Shown here in pieces: positions 52,310-64,000 of a stretch of DNA of 64,000 nt. Below the pieces are notes generated by a model. The model worked only from the letters and a program-made list of their open reading frames with translations, searched no databases and had not been told where the DNA came from. Position numbers and translations under genes: made by a program. Numbering within the stretch: position 1 is the first letter of the stretch; the number at the start of each line of letters is the position of its first letter. The stretch is from Prosopocoilus inquinatus. Lineage: Eukaryota > Arthropoda > Insecta > Coleoptera > Lucanidae. The stretch is taken from assembly GCA_036172665.1 (NCBI GenBank), contig CM069870.1, forward strand, positions 42,180,001-42,244,000. The letters are read 5' to 3'.

Positions 52310-55067
52310 GTTTTATTGAAAAAAATGATTCCTGAACCCCATACAAGATTACATGGCGGAAGAATGGTTCTGAACAGAGGGGCAGTTCCAACAGTTTTAG
52401 TCTCTAACCCACCACCTGCAGTAGTTGATGAATTTAGTGAAACTTCATCTAAATGTGAAATGGAAGATTTGCATTTATTGGCTACACCAGCGGTAGCAAT
52501 AACCGAGGTTGAAATGGCAACAACAGAGCCTGTTATAGAGATGCTAACAGAACTACCAGTATGTAATCATGAAAAACAACAAAATAAGAGTTATTACAAA
52601 AGTTTGTATAAATTTTTCTAAATCTACTTTTAGGTGCTGAGAAAGGAGAAATAATTCATACTCCTAAAAAGCGAAAATTTGCTGAGCCACGATTTAAATA
52701 AATCATGGCTCTGCAAAATTCGGAAATCCGAAATTACGATCTCTGACATGGCAAGCCCTAAAAGAGCTTGAAGAGTTTTGTCATTAGTGAGGCTAACTGA
52801 CGCAGAAAAAACCAAGAAAATAAAAAGTTTACAAGACAAACATAGATACCTTTTGAAACGTATTGCTTCTCTGAAGGATTTGATAAAAAATTTGCATAAA
52901 CAAGGACCAATTACTGAAGAAGCAGGAAACATTCTAATGGTACATATAATGTTATGGAAATTATGTTTTGCACAAACACTAGCCCAAAACTACCTTAATT
53001 AATAAATAAAAGGTTTGAATTTTAAATTCATAAATGCATGCTTGAGTGTTGGTAATGTAATTTGTTTACAGGAGATGCTACCTAGTAGCATGAGGGAAAT
53101 TGTGTCAAGAAAAATAAAGAAAAAGGGACAGTATTCCCCTGAAATACGGAGTTTCGTCTTGACTTTACATTTCTACTCACCAAAGGCATACAATTATGTG
53201 CTAAAGCATTGGGAGAAACTTTTGCCACATCCATCTACTATGCGTCACTGGTACAAAGTTGTCGATGGTTCCCCAGGTTTTACAAAAGAAGCATTGGATG
53301 CCATGGCCCTTCGTGCTACTTCCAAAGACATTATCGTCAATTTGGTTATTGAAGAAATGTCCATTAAGGAAGCAATAGTGTATCAACACAATGAATTCCA
53401 TGGTGGTGTTGATTTTGGAACAGTCAACAATAAACAGGACAATGACAATGTGCCAATGGCGACTAATGCTTTGGTTTTTATGGCGGTGTCATTAAATGGA
53501 AGGTGGAAGATTCCCATTGGATATTTCTTAAACTGTGGGTTAAATGGAAGAGAGAGAGCAAATATATTGTCCCAAGCATTTCGGTTATTGGAGGAAAGTA
53601 ATGTTAAAGTGTATTCCATAACTTTTGACGGAATGTCGATGAATTTAAGCATGTGCACAAATTTAGGGGCAAATTTCGATTATGGTCCCAATTTTAAGCC
53701 CTATTTTCAAAACCCTGTGACATTGGAGCCTTGTTATGTGTTTCTGGATTTGTGTCATATGATAAAGTTGATTTGAAACACTAGGAGATAAAGGAAAATT
53801 AAAAACTGCAGGTGGTGACATTATAAATTGGAAATATATTGTAAAATTGTAAGACTTGCAGAAACATGAGGGGTTGCAATTAGGAAACAAATTAACTGAG
53901 AAACATGTAAATTTTACAAACAGCTTTATGAACGTTCAGTTAGCGATACAAGTTTTAAGTGAGAGTGTGTATAAGTCTTTTGTTTTTTTTAATTATAGTG
54001 CCTGATGTATATTTAAAAACACAATTTTCTGGTTGCTTACCCACAGCTGATTTCTGTTTTAGTTTTAGCAATATTGCAGATATGCTGAATTGCAAAAACA
54101 GATTCTCTAAAAGACAATTTGACACTCCATTAACAGAAAGCAACTACAAAACGATGAAGGAACATGCAGACAATTTTGTCTCCTACATTATCAGTTTACG
54201 TGATGCAAATGACCAAGCTATCCTGAAATCCAATAGGAAAACTGGCTTTTTAGGCTTGATAATATTATTGACAAATATTTTGTCGCTCTTTGAAAAATTA
54301 AAAAGCCACGGTTTCACATATTTGTTAACGTATAAATTATCGCAAGACTATTTAGAGACATTTTTTAGTGCAGTTAGAAGTAGGGGTGGGTTCAATAATA
54401 ACCCTAATGCCCTCCAATTCAAAAGTGCATATAAACATTTGTTGGTGAGGCACGAAATCAAAGAAGTAGAGAATGGCAACTGCCTCTTTGATGGGGTTGA
54501 AATTTTGCATGTTGCCATGTCCCTTGAGTGTTCAATTTAAAATAAGAAAGTTGATATCACTTCCGGCGAAACCGGAAGTCCTATGACGACTTGCAGTATG
54601 TCAAAAAATCCCATTTTTTGTTTAATTTATTGTCTCCAAAATTCAGGTTAATAGATTAATAAATAAAGATTCTAGAAGGGTGAGCACATGGCGCGGGACA
54701 CCCGGTATAGCAGGCTATATTTTAAAATTAAAGATCGTGGAGCATATTATTTAGCACCATCAAAACATGTTTCCTGCACGTTGTCTGAAAAAATTATTAG
54801 GCAAAACTCCCATCGCTTAACTACAAAAAAATATAAAACTAATAATCGTTAACGAAATTTTCAACAAATTGAGAGTTCCTTTTGACACCACCGAAATGAA
54901 CAACCATGTAACGTTACAAGATATCCTCGACAATCACTGAGTACAGCTGTGTAAATTAATAATAAATTTATATTTAAATGTCCGCTTTTTTCACGAAGCC
55001 AGCAAAATGTGTACAAAAGATGAGTATATTCGTCAGAAATATACAAAGTTAGTTTTATTTAAGGGGC
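52310..55067 (+). pseudogene. P-element / THAP9-like transposase, broken
   Basis: Parts in order: the end of a THAP domain (NRGAVPTVL, about 52,375-52,410; the C2CH zinc-binding part upstream is missing); a coiled-coil (KKIKSLQDKHRYLLKRIASL, 52,805-52,900); a catalytic RNase H-like part (53,069-53,772: VDFGT, SITFDGMSMN, FLDLCHMIKLI); a short frame 53,776-53,965 with one stop; the GTP/insertion-like and C-terminal part (54,000-54,535: LTYKLSQDYLETFFSAVRSR and GGFNNNPNALQFKSAYK); and the terminal piece after a repeat (54,716-55,067: IAGYI, LYLNVRFFHEASK, IRQKYTKLVLFKGQ). Introns with GT..AG boundaries fit at about 52,940-53,068 and 53,965-53,998. Frameshifts, stops, loss of the THAP finger and an inserted repeat make it inactive. 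Confidence 0.88.
54533..54715 (-). repeat. Family-D end inserted in P transposase
   Basis: From 'tttaaaataagaaagttgat' to 'catggcgcgggacacccgg' this equals the outer 180 bp of the right arm of the foldback at 34,719-35,790. It separates the coding parts ending EILHVAMS and starting IAGYI, so it lies within the former reading frame. Confidence 0.85.
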
Positions 55068-55462
55068 AATAAGTGCGTTTTTTTGTTATTAAAGTTTCTA
55101 GTTTCAACATTATTTTGGTTTTATTACCTCAGTCATTGATTTATTCCTTTTTACTGCCATATGGGTGCATACATGGAAAAGTCGGAATGCAGTGTCGACT
55201 ACACATAATTTTCTCTTTCCTTTAACACCATTACCACTTTTGTATGTTTAAATAGCGGGCAATTATCTCCATAAACCTACTTTTCACTGCAAATATTCTA
55301 TGTGCGGGTTTGAAACATTCCACTCGGTATACAGTTCTGTTTAAAGTTACCGCACTTAACATGAAAGCAGCGCAAGCGCATTGCTTATGTTTCACACTAC
55401 TGCATGTTTTCTCTCCTTTCATCAGCGAACTCGCTGGGCATTCGTTTCCGACTCTACATGCA
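55068..55462. other. No recognisable gene
   Basis: Contains only chance frames on both strands (55,231-55,422; 55,310-55,546). It probably includes the 3' end of the P element, but I could not find terminal inverted repeats. Confidence 0.35.
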
Positions 55463-55828
55463 ATAGTTGTCTTTTATTTGCACGTCAGATCAGTTCACTT
55501 TTACCCTGGATCACTTATTCAAAAATTTGTCTGTTTGGCTACATAATCTAACCCAAAGTGATCTAAAAGATTTTGCTGATACTACACCTCGGAATTTCTA
55601 GATCAGTTTGGATCAGTTGGTTCACTTGTAGAGGGGATGTTATTTCAACTCTTTCTTACATTACTCGTCGAAATAACCTTTTGTTTTTGCTTAACTCGCT
55701 GTAAAGTGATGCAAGAATAATATCTTCATCTGAAGATTAAAATGTAGCAATCGCATCTCGCATGTTTTATTTACTATTAAATCGATCACTTAAGATCAGT
55801 TCACTTTGCAAATAAAAGACAACTAATA
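55463..55828. mobile_element. MITE with TAGTTGTCTTTTATTTGCA ends
   Basis: 'tagttgtcttttatttgca' at the left and 'tgcaaataaaagacaacta' at the right are an exact inverted pair of 19 bp, extended by 'gatcagttcactt' near both ends. Several further GATCA/TGATC words lie inside. About 366 bp, non-coding. Confidence 0.85.
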
Positions 55829-56410
55829 TAGACAGTACTACATATATGAACAGGTGGTGGTTTTTTAAATTTGTGAACAACATATAGTACATTTTATTAC
55901 ATTTTTCTTAAGGAAAGTCTATAAATCTTAAAAACTAAACATGCAAGAACATGTAATAATCAAGGAAAAGAAATCGGACCACCTATTCCGCGATCAGTAC
56001 GAAAATTTAATACTCGGACTGTACACTTCTGTCGAAAAGTTGTAAGACGAAAAGCAGTAAATCTGTTGGAATTTGAGCCTTATTGAAATAGCCCGTCTGA
56101 ATTTAGAACCTTCTGCATTGAAGCCTCCCCGTTTCTCTCTCCCTCTCTTGACCAAGGGATGAGCAGGGTCATAAAATTCATTCACGAGAGCAGGTAATCT
56201 GTCAAGCATTGAATAAGGAAATTAAGGTAATGAGATTGTGTAATTTGTAATGTATTATAACAGTAATTATTAATAAAATTAATTCAGGTATATAGTTATA
56301 TTTTGTGAAGTCATGTTTAGTTTGTTAATTGTTTTTAGTTTAATGTTAATAAAAATAATACCTACCCGGGTTTTGTTATATTCTATTTTTTTATGATTCA
56401 ATTTACATTT
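55829..56410. other. No recognisable gene
   Basis: AT-rich. The 71-codon minus frame (55,994-56,209) has no domain I recognise. Confidence 0.35.
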
Positions 56411-56501
56411 TCATATTTAAATTTTTAACAAAATTGAAAGATATCGCAGTTTAAAACATTTTGATTTAATATCTTTCAATTTTGTTAACAATTTAAATAT
56501 G
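56411..56501. repeat. Short AT-rich hairpin
   Basis: 'catatttaaatttttaacaa' with 'aattgaaagatat' is mirrored by 'atatctttcaattttgttaa' and 'tttaaatatg'. Arms of about 33 bp, loop about 25 bp. Origin unknown. Confidence 0.7.
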
Positions 56502-57165
56502 AATGTATTTAAATTTAAGTTTGAACGTATTATTGTTGAATAATAAATAAACGAAGTGATCAGAAAAGGAAAATTCTTTTTATGTTTCATGTGTTGCAAT
56601 TAAAAATTTCCAACGCTAATTTAGATCAAACTATTATACAGAGTCAATAAAACGAGTTAAATAAACCAACATTATTTTATTATCCTATTTTTTCTGTATA
56701 AATCGAATGAGTAACAAAGTATTTTTAATGATACATTAATTTTTAATTGGACTTATGGCCGTTTTCATAATCAGACTGTAAGGAAGCGTTAAGTCAATTT
56801 AAAAATGGGAAAACAAATGTATTTTTTTTAGGTTAAAATAACTTTAAAATTAAAATCCTATTATGAAATCGGACCTTACTGTTATATTAATTAATTCATG
56901 AAAACGTATGATAAAGAATATTCTTAAAAGTGATGCAAATTTCTGTTCATGAAACCGGGAATTTAAATACAAATTGAGGAATTTAAGCATCTTATAAGAA
57001 AATGAAAATTAATACTAAGTAGGATATTGTCCCTAATATTTAATCCTGTTTAAGTATCTTGCGCAGGAATGATTTTATACCTCTACATCCTATTACATTT
57101 GTAAAATGTTGGTATTCTGGAAAATTTCCGGTAATACCGTGCATTATCCCAATTTAGTGTGTAGG
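56502..57165. other. No recognisable gene
   Basis: AT-rich, no frames or repeats of note. Confidence 0.35.
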
Positions 57166-57167
57166 TA

Positions 57168-57377
57168 CACAGAGAAAAATAATTAGTAAAAAGTAACACA
57201 AATTGTAGTTAGAATGAAGACGGAAACAAATTGTAGCAAATATTCGCACACTTGTCGGACTATTTACTACAATTGTGCTAATATTTACTACAATTGTGTT
57301 AATATTTGTTCCAATTTGTTTCTGTCTTTATTTTGACTACAATTTGTGTTACTTTTTACTATTGATTTCTCTCTGTG
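57168..57377. mobile_element. MITE with CACAGAGA ends and TA duplication
   Basis: CACAGAGAAAAATAATTAGT and the inverted right end (ctctctgtg), with TA on each side (57,166-57,167; 57,378-57,379). The arms extend through 'agtaaaaagtaacacaaatt' and 'gtctttattttgactac'. 210 bp; Tc1/mariner-type by its target. Confidence 0.85.
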
Positions 57378-57379
57378 TA

Positions 57380-58014
57380 TAAGAAGCTGCGAACTAATTA
57401 TCTTTTAGTATTGAACAATTTTTTGTGTCGGAAAGTTTTGTTTAATTTCGTTGTGAAATGGAACGCAGAACACATACTACCGAAAAAGATAATTATTCCA
57501 TTGTATGTATATTGTCATAGGACCAACGATACCTGTTATTATTACTGGAAACCGTAACCAATATTTATTTATTAGGCTTGCCGCCGGCCGTACCATAAAA
57601 GCAGGTCAGTCGGCTAAATGTTGTTAAGGTTCATAATTGCAAAGCAGGGATATTCGTACAGCCAGGAGTATTTCATTTCGTCTTAAAACTTCTCGACACT
57701 ACCGTACTAGCTCCGCCCGCAGTATTTTAATATTAAAAAAATATTTAAACTAAGTGGTGATTTGCAGCGACTTTCACATGCATTTTTATATTTTCAAAGA
57801 GAAACTTTCTCTAGGATGTGCGAGAAACGTTTTGATGATTAAATACATTTAAATCACTTAGTCGTTGCATCGAAGGAAAAACCTGAAGGGTATGTAAACT
57901 TGAATAGCCCGACCTGATTCCATCATGGCGGATCAGTTCTTCGTGGCTGCGAGATGGCGCTAGCGACATGAATAGGAAACTGTAGCCGGTAGTAACAAAA
58001 TTTGTGAACATAAC
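57380..58014. other. No recognisable gene
   Basis: Includes a 60-codon frame (57,375-57,557) without a domain. Ends at the terminus of Z copy 2. Confidence 0.35.
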
Positions 58015-59403
58015 CAGACAACAACTAAAGCAGACGTTCCACCTATATGGACTTTTATGCACCCCATCAAATCGAAAATTGTCTACAACTAAACTAGGTG
58101 TCACTGGCGTCAGTTGTAGATACAGTAAGTCTGTGAAGTAGTCAACAGGTCTTTTATTCTTCTGGTCTACACAACCCACCATTACAGTTCAATTTCCGCC
58201 AAGCAACGACGACTTGTTCCGAATAGGCACGATCACTGTATTTTTGTAGAATTTGTAAACATTACATATCACACATCTCGACACTCGCAACCTGAGAACG
58301 AGAATCATAAGATTGTAAATAATTTTAGCAAATTTTGCATAATCATATTTAATGCATACGCTGAAGGAAATTTAAATTGAGTTGCAATTATATAGAAGTT
58401 AGAACTTAAAAATATACTTCTGCATAATGTACATGTGAGAGGTGTGACATAAACAATGATCTGGTATGGGGTGGATGGGATGTAGAGTGAGAGGTATCGC
58501 GACGAACGTCAGAGAGAGAGAGAAAACTAGCCTCGATCAGCTGAGTCGGAGCAAAACGTGAAAACATTCGTTGTCTGCGCGTTTACTTAGCCAGTTTTTT
58601 GGATTTTGTGGGGTCGTTTTCTCGATTTTAAGTTATATAAAGTGACTTATCAAGTTTTTGTTTATTATCTAACATCCATTGATTTAGCTCCTAGTTTTTA
58701 CGGGATGTTTTAAATTGATTTTGAATGTCATTTTATTAGATTTTTAGTTTTATGTGAGTGACTATTTTACTCTAAAAAGATAAGCAGGTTTCTTTATTAG
58801 TTTTTATTATAATATTTCAATAATCGCGTTAATAAAATGGAGAATACCTACTTGTTTCGCTGATGATTGCATAAATATGCGACAAAAAGATGTAAATATA
58901 TCCATCCACAGAGAGGGTAGACAGATTTTAAAATTACTTAAAATATTGAATATATTTCGTGTTACACGCATGTGCAAATTGTAAAAATAGATAGTCTAAT
59001 TTAAAATTGGAATATGAACTATAAATTACGAAGTTCATTAAGGTCGAGTTAAATGAGTGGTCAAATTGCACAGAATGGTCAAGTCAACGGTCCGACTAAA
59101 CACTCTGACCAATCAGCAATTGAAAAAAGTGATCACGTGATTTGGTCTGACCACTTCGACCGTTCACTAACCGCAGCCTTCATTTTGACAATTCGCTACC
59201 GCTTGCCCGCCATGGCAACGGTGTTTGCAAACGCATTAAGCTTAGTTCAGATGCATTCCGAATCATAGATAAAAGATATATTAGATATCAAAGCCAACGT
59301 TGATATGTGGAGCAACAAAATGCGCGCCTCGCGCGGCCTGGGGGAATTAAAATAAAAAAGGCGCGTAATTTAAAAATATTTCTGAGTTAACGGTTTAAGC
59401 ATT

Positions 59404-59670
59404 GAACAGATAAAACAGCGACATCCTACATTTTTTGACCTGATATTGCAGTAGGATAGACAAACTAAAGCGGATTTGCCCCTAATAAGTCCCCCATGCA
59501 AGGCGGCCATGCTTGCTGTCAAAGCATAATGAAAGTTTTAAAAAATTTTGTTGCAAATCGTTTTTGATTGCAGTGAAAACCTTCAGCAGCCTCTGTACAG
59601 CTTTTTCAGCCCTGTTTGGGGCTTCATCAGCGGAGACGTAGCTCAACATTCTCACTGCAAAACAAAAACT
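59404..59670 (-). repeat. Family-A unit within Z copy 2
   Basis: Retains the full passage from the ribozyme half, via the unit junction ('caaagcataatgaaag'), to the front half, which Z copy 1 has lost. It shows the unit-to-unit junction expected of a tandem or circular template. Confidence 0.8.
59583..59648 (-). ncRNA. Hammerhead copy with altered stem III and outer stem
   Basis: Core CTGATGA and GAAA and cleavage-site A are present, and stem II is AGCCC/GGGCT. Stem III is AAAGCTGT instead of the perfect palindrome, and the outer stem I is mismatched (TTGAGC against GCTGAA). Confidence 0.6.
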
Positions 59671-61122
59671 TTGGGGCTATTCCAGAAGAATAAACGGACA
59701 ATTTGTGATTTTCTTTCTATAAATTACGACCACGTTTGCTTGGATCGTTTTTCGCTCCGGCGCTTAATAAGGCCGCGCGGCCATGATAGCCGAAAAAGTG
59801 CACTCTTCGCTTAGCATTCTCTCTTACCTTATTTTTATCACAAATTGTCCTGTTCGTTACTGTAAGTACAGTGCCATCACTGCCATCCCAGCGACCTGGG
59901 AGCAATTATAATTGCGTTTAAAACTGTGGCAATAGACATAAACCCCTGTGATTCCGAATATGCAAAATATTTATTGGGATTTGTTTTTGATTGGCTAGTT
60001 TTTTGCGTATCCGGATGCATCTGAACTAAGCTTTCATTTGCCCCAAACCACGTGGTATCGGCCATTTCTGATCTTTGTTACTCTTAGGGAATGCTCATAT
60101 TATCTTTCTCTCTGTAATGTTAAAACTTATTCAAGATGACGCTAGATTCCGTATAACCTTATGACATCATTGGACATAAACGACATATGATTGTTTTATT
60201 CACGACCTACTAGATTTCACGAGACGACGTCCCTATACGGCCTGGGCAATTTGCTAGTTCAAGTGTTTCTGCGTTGACGCCACTTCGCCAAAAAACCGGA
60301 AACGGATGTACATCCGTGACGTCATTTTTGACAGATGTCAGCTTCTTTGACAGTTTCGCGTATATGCTCAGTAAAGTTGTGTTTCTTTGCTCAGGTTGGC
60401 TCAGGTATAGTTTTCTGGCGGTATCGGTAGACAGTACTAATTCTACAAATGATTTAATTACGGCCAAATCTTAATTTCAGGGTAAAGTAGTTTGAAATTT
60501 TACACGGTAGGTACAAAATAAAAAAATCGTTTTCTTAACTTTCCTTACTCAAACTTCTTTAGTCTTCTTTCTTCTTTGGTTGTTGTGGCACAAAGAGGAA
60601 CACTATAATGTAACGTAAAAATTACTTGCCCTGTTTGACAAATTTATTCTGATCCTGGCTTGCGAAGCTTTATAATGTAATTTCGTGCCCCATTACGTTA
60701 TTCCTTTCAATAAAAATAATTTAATAATTATAACAAAGTAGTTTTAATTAATTTGCACCGTTGCACTGTCATAAATGTGCATTTGACGTTTGCGACGTTT
60801 AAGTGTCAGAAAACTTCGAAATGTCGACTTTAAATTTATTTTATGTGGGAAATATTTTGCCTCATGTTAAGACAGAATCTTATGTTCTTTAGCCTTGTTC
60901 ATTTTTTATATCAAATGTAATATTTCCATCGAAACGTCAAATAACATAGTAGATAAGTAAGGATCGATTAGATACATCACAGGAACAACGCTAATACTTG
61001 TTGTTTTGAAAAAATTTTATTAACGCTTGCCATAAAATTTGGCAGCTTAACTAAAAATTTCCCATCCAATTAAAGTGTGTACAATTTTCATATTAACACC
61101 CGATGTTCCCTAGGGTCGAAAA

Positions 61123-61356
61123 TAGGTGCTTTCTTTCGCTCACAAAATCGTGATCCAAACGTGTTTTGATTCAAAAACAGACGTTCTTTTCTACGAATCT
61201 CTCTATTTTTAAAACTTGTTTCGATTGAATTATTGTTATTTACAAATGAACTGTCAATCAAAAATTCAAGTCAGGCGTTTTATTGCAACAACTACGAATT
61301 TCAGGTCCAAACAATGCGAAACACGATTCAAACTTTTAAGCGAAAGAAAGCAGCTA
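61123..61356. mobile_element. MITE family C within Z copy 2
   Basis: The reverse-complement counterpart of 46,795-47,028, uninterrupted. TAGGTGCTTTCTTTCGCT at one end and the mirrored AGCTA end at the other. Confidence 0.85.
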
Positions 61357-62484
61357 ATGATTACTTTTACACACATCTGACAACAATACTAATTAATGTC
61401 GTGTGCGTTCAAAATTTCGCTTGTTAATTTTTTGTTTGATTTGGCAATATTACTTTTTTGGCTTTTACAGTCTTATGCAATAATTAATTTCAAATCCCAG
61501 GTTAAATGAAAGTGGCTTATTTTGTTGTCATTTGGTCTCACCTTAGAAATTTGGCAAACGAATTTTTCAACACAGTATTTATAATAATAAAATGCACAAT
61601 ATTCTTATTTATTATTAGTTTATTTTTTCTTTGTAGCTTGCTCGTTCGTTTTGCGCCAATGTTATAGTTATTTTTTTCATATTTAGTTTGAAGAGATTAC
61701 TAATCAACACAAGAACGATTGATTTCTTTTATTTCTACGAACGCCTCCAGTATTTTTCTTTATATTTTTCAACATCCCAACGCTATAATCTTAGTAAAAG
61801 AACACCTTGAATTTCAGAAATCAGGTATTTAGTACTTCAAATATTTTTATATTAATTTTAAATAATTCTTTAATGTATGTATGTACTTTTGAATCACTGG
61901 GGAAAATAATTACATAATTCAATATGAATGAAAATACTATCATCTTTTGCTCGGCAATTTTCGTGGCGCCTTCGGGTCTGATAGTGGCTAGACTCTAGTG
62001 GACATATTCTCAATCTCAATCATAGATTATTATATATTTTAAAACATCCGCGCAGAAAGGGAGGAAGATATTTTTAAGTCCTCCGGTCTTAGTTCTCGGT
62101 TGCACTAGGCTCAAAATTAATTTCCGAAGTACAACCAACTAAGTGTATGCCATCTCGCTGTAAAATTTTAATACATAAATCTGGTGTAAAATTTCTACAG
62201 TGCTGACAGGTCTGCTTTAGTTGTCTGTGCTATTATGTTTCGTTTCATTTTCGAATACATATTTCTCCCTCTCTGTAATAAATTTTAAATTTTCGCGGTA
62301 AAACTCAAGGTAAAGCCGTTGGTAAAACTGCAAAAATTCTGAAAATCGTACGATTTTCAATGATAGTACACGATGAATCTATTTCGCGTGATTTGGCTCT
62401 ACCTTGTAGCCCCGCCTTCTGTGTGTTACGTCCTGCACCCTTGCCCCGCGAGAGATAGTTAAGTGATTGTCAAACGGCCCCTTA

Positions 62485-63028
62485 AGCCCGCAATAGACGA
62501 TCATGAATTGCATGAAATTTATGACAAAACCTATTTTTCAACGTGTATAGCGAGCAAAAAGGATTACATGAATTTATACATGTAAAATTGAAAACAAAGG
62601 GCAAGTTCCATTTCTTATGGTTTTTGACGTGAAATTTTAGTAAATTCTAGTGACTTTGATTGTTGCTGTTGGCTGTTGGCTCAGATGAATAAAGAACGAC
62701 TTCAGCTAGCTTATGCGGGTATGTGTTTATAAATAATATTAGCTTCAAGACAGGTTAATTAGTGATGGCCACGTGCTCTCCGTTTGAATGACATCCTTGA
62801 TAACATAATCCAAAATTCCCAGCTGCTTCAAGAAAATAACTTGAAGTTAGAAGCATTAATGAGTTACCATTTTCACCAACATTAACAATCTAAATTACTA
62901 TTTAGCAGAACATCTTTTTATTAATATAATTGAAACGTGTATTGCAAATTACAATTCACGAATTTATACACACATGTTTACATGAATTTTTACGTGAAAT
63001 TATTGGAACATGTTTTGCCGGCTTTAGA
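62485..63028 (+). repeat. Repeat E, second copy
   Basis: Equivalent to 45,050-45,574 in the same orientation, beginning near 'aagcccgcaatagacgatca' and ending at 'catgttttgccggcttta'. It lies just beyond Z copy 2, whereas the other copy is inside a partial Z. Confidence 0.75.
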
Positions 63029-63030
63029 AG

Positions 63031-64000
63031 TTTTACTTAACTGAAAACCTTAAACTGAAGTTGTTCAGTCATCCTTAAAAAATGTGGTTTTAGAAAGACA
63101 TGGTGCTGTATCCAGAAATTGTACTTAACGATAAGCGGTACCGATCTGGTAGTAGTGAATCGAAATTAGATCTTTCTGTACGTTTCTGAAGAAAACTAGT
63201 CCCGCTTTTGGGTAGAAATCGAGGAAGAGCCAACATAAATTTCACAACTGTCAAATTTTAATCCATCGCAAAGAATTTTGTTGATATTGCGTTCTGGTAT
63301 CTGTAGGCGGAAGAATTATTTTTGACTGACGCAATACCGAATGTCAGAAGAAAGAACATTATCAACTTGTTAGTCAGAAAACATTCAGATGACAATAATT
63401 TCGGAGTGGAAAAATTTAAGGAAGCAGTTCAGACCCACTAAGCAAAAAGATGTTATATAAACATTGTGTTAACGTTATTTTGTTATTATAAAAAAATTTT
63501 GTGCAAATGTTAGGTCAAAAAGCGATAGTAAGATGTCGCTATTTTATATGTTCGTTATTTTGGTAGATGTAATGTTTACGGTTAAACGTTTTTAATGTAG
63601 AAAGTAACGTTACGCCAATAGTTCTATGTCCTAGTAAGCGATGTTGCAGAATAACGTTACAAAAAAAAATGTTGACCCGACGTCTCTTTATTAACGCTGC
63701 ATAAATATAAATTGCAATGTTTTCTTAATGTTTACATGTAATATTATCTTTATGTTTCCTATACTTGTTTCATGAACGTTCCTTTAGGAATGTCATTGAC
63801 GTTCCTTTAGAAACATTGCACTACTGTTTCAGTACAACACACTGCGTTTCACTTCTCAACTACACACCCCTGTCCTTTTTTTTAATTTTATTTACGCATC
63901 GATTTTAAATCATGAAAGGTTATTAAGAAAAGTTGTTTAAAATTAGGAAATAACCCCAATTCCAAATTTCAGCGAAAATTTTTGATTTTTAATTATTTGA
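63031..64000. other. No gene; family-A fragment
   Basis: A short piece of family A lies at about 63,493-63,556 ('gttaggtcaaaaagcgatag', 'aagatgtcgctattttat'). Nothing else recognised. 'gttcctttag.a' is repeated twice near 63,780-63,815. Confidence 0.4.

Larger units (their letters stand above)
58015..62229 (-). mobile_element. Element Z, complete copy 2 (inverted)
   Basis: Reverse complement of 45,920-50,611 over its whole length, from the terminal CAGACAACAACTAAAGCAGA at the left to GTCTGCTTTAGTTGTCTGTG at the right. Differences: no family-A insertion or duplication at the 47-kb equivalent; a shorter 59,820-59,880 region (a 160-bp segment of copy 1 at about 48,722-48,885 is absent); and about 100 bp extra at 60,930-61,020. 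Many point differences show the duplication is not brand new. Confidence 0.88.

Noticed and set aside
55994..56209. 71-codon minus frame with KRGREKRGG-like basic stretch
   Set aside because: No domain or repeat relation; likely chance.
56411..56501. Hairpin considered as a miRNA precursor
   Set aside because: Extremely AT-rich, no conserved mature-like arm, no supporting context; listed only as a hairpin.

Overview
The window looks like transposon-dense, AT-rich intergenic DNA of an animal, most likely an insect. The evidence is the mix of element types: P-element/THAP9-like, mariner, Tc1/pogo-like MITEs, PIF/Harbinger-like MITEs, two hAT lineages, Ty3/gypsy, and hammerhead-bearing short repeats. 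Introns are plausible inside two transposases. I found no convincing host protein-coding gene, tRNA or rRNA. Species cannot be assigned from this alone.

Layout. 0-7 kb: a hammerhead-ribozyme repeat (family A), then a decayed Ty3/gypsy retrotransposon (2.6-7.0 kb). Between its protease and reverse transcriptase, that element carries a recognisable TARG1/OARD1-type macrodomain (ADP-ribosyl hydrolase fold). 7-18 kb: a 1.77-kb foldback element, a cluster of family-A units with hammerheads in both orientations, a Penelope-like terminus with a nested Tc1-like MITE, a dead mariner, a gypsy RT/RNase H fragment and another family-A unit. 18-28 kb: palindromic low-complexity DNA, an LTR-like promoter, three near-identical 1,639-bp tandem units, then a complete hAT element with a 448-codon open frame and a perfect 8-bp target duplication. 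28-36 kb: a BED-finger hAT remnant, a non-autonomous hAT element with a perfect 8-bp duplication and a nested pogo-like MITE, a third hammerhead-like motif, and a 1.07-kb foldback (family D). 36-44 kb: small MITEs, hairpins and fragments of transposon proteins, including a Myb/SANT-like domain.

44-63 kb is dominated by element Z, an otherwise undescribed (to me) 4.2-4.7-kb sequence with terminal inverted repeats starting CACAGACAACAACTAAAGCA. One full copy (45,920-50,611) and a second full copy in opposite orientation (58,015-62,229) form a large inverted repeat, and a third partial copy abuts the first. The 7.4-kb spacer holds a foldback with a MITE in one arm and its empty site in the other, an intron-containing P-element transposase pseudogene interrupted by family D, and further MITEs.

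The most interesting signals are the family-A hammerheads (about 310-bp circularly permuted units, matching what is known of metazoan retrozymes) and the macrodomain inside the gypsy polyprotein. Everything here was read by eye; boundaries of decayed elements are approximate. Genes do not form a pathway: the window is a record of nested insertions.
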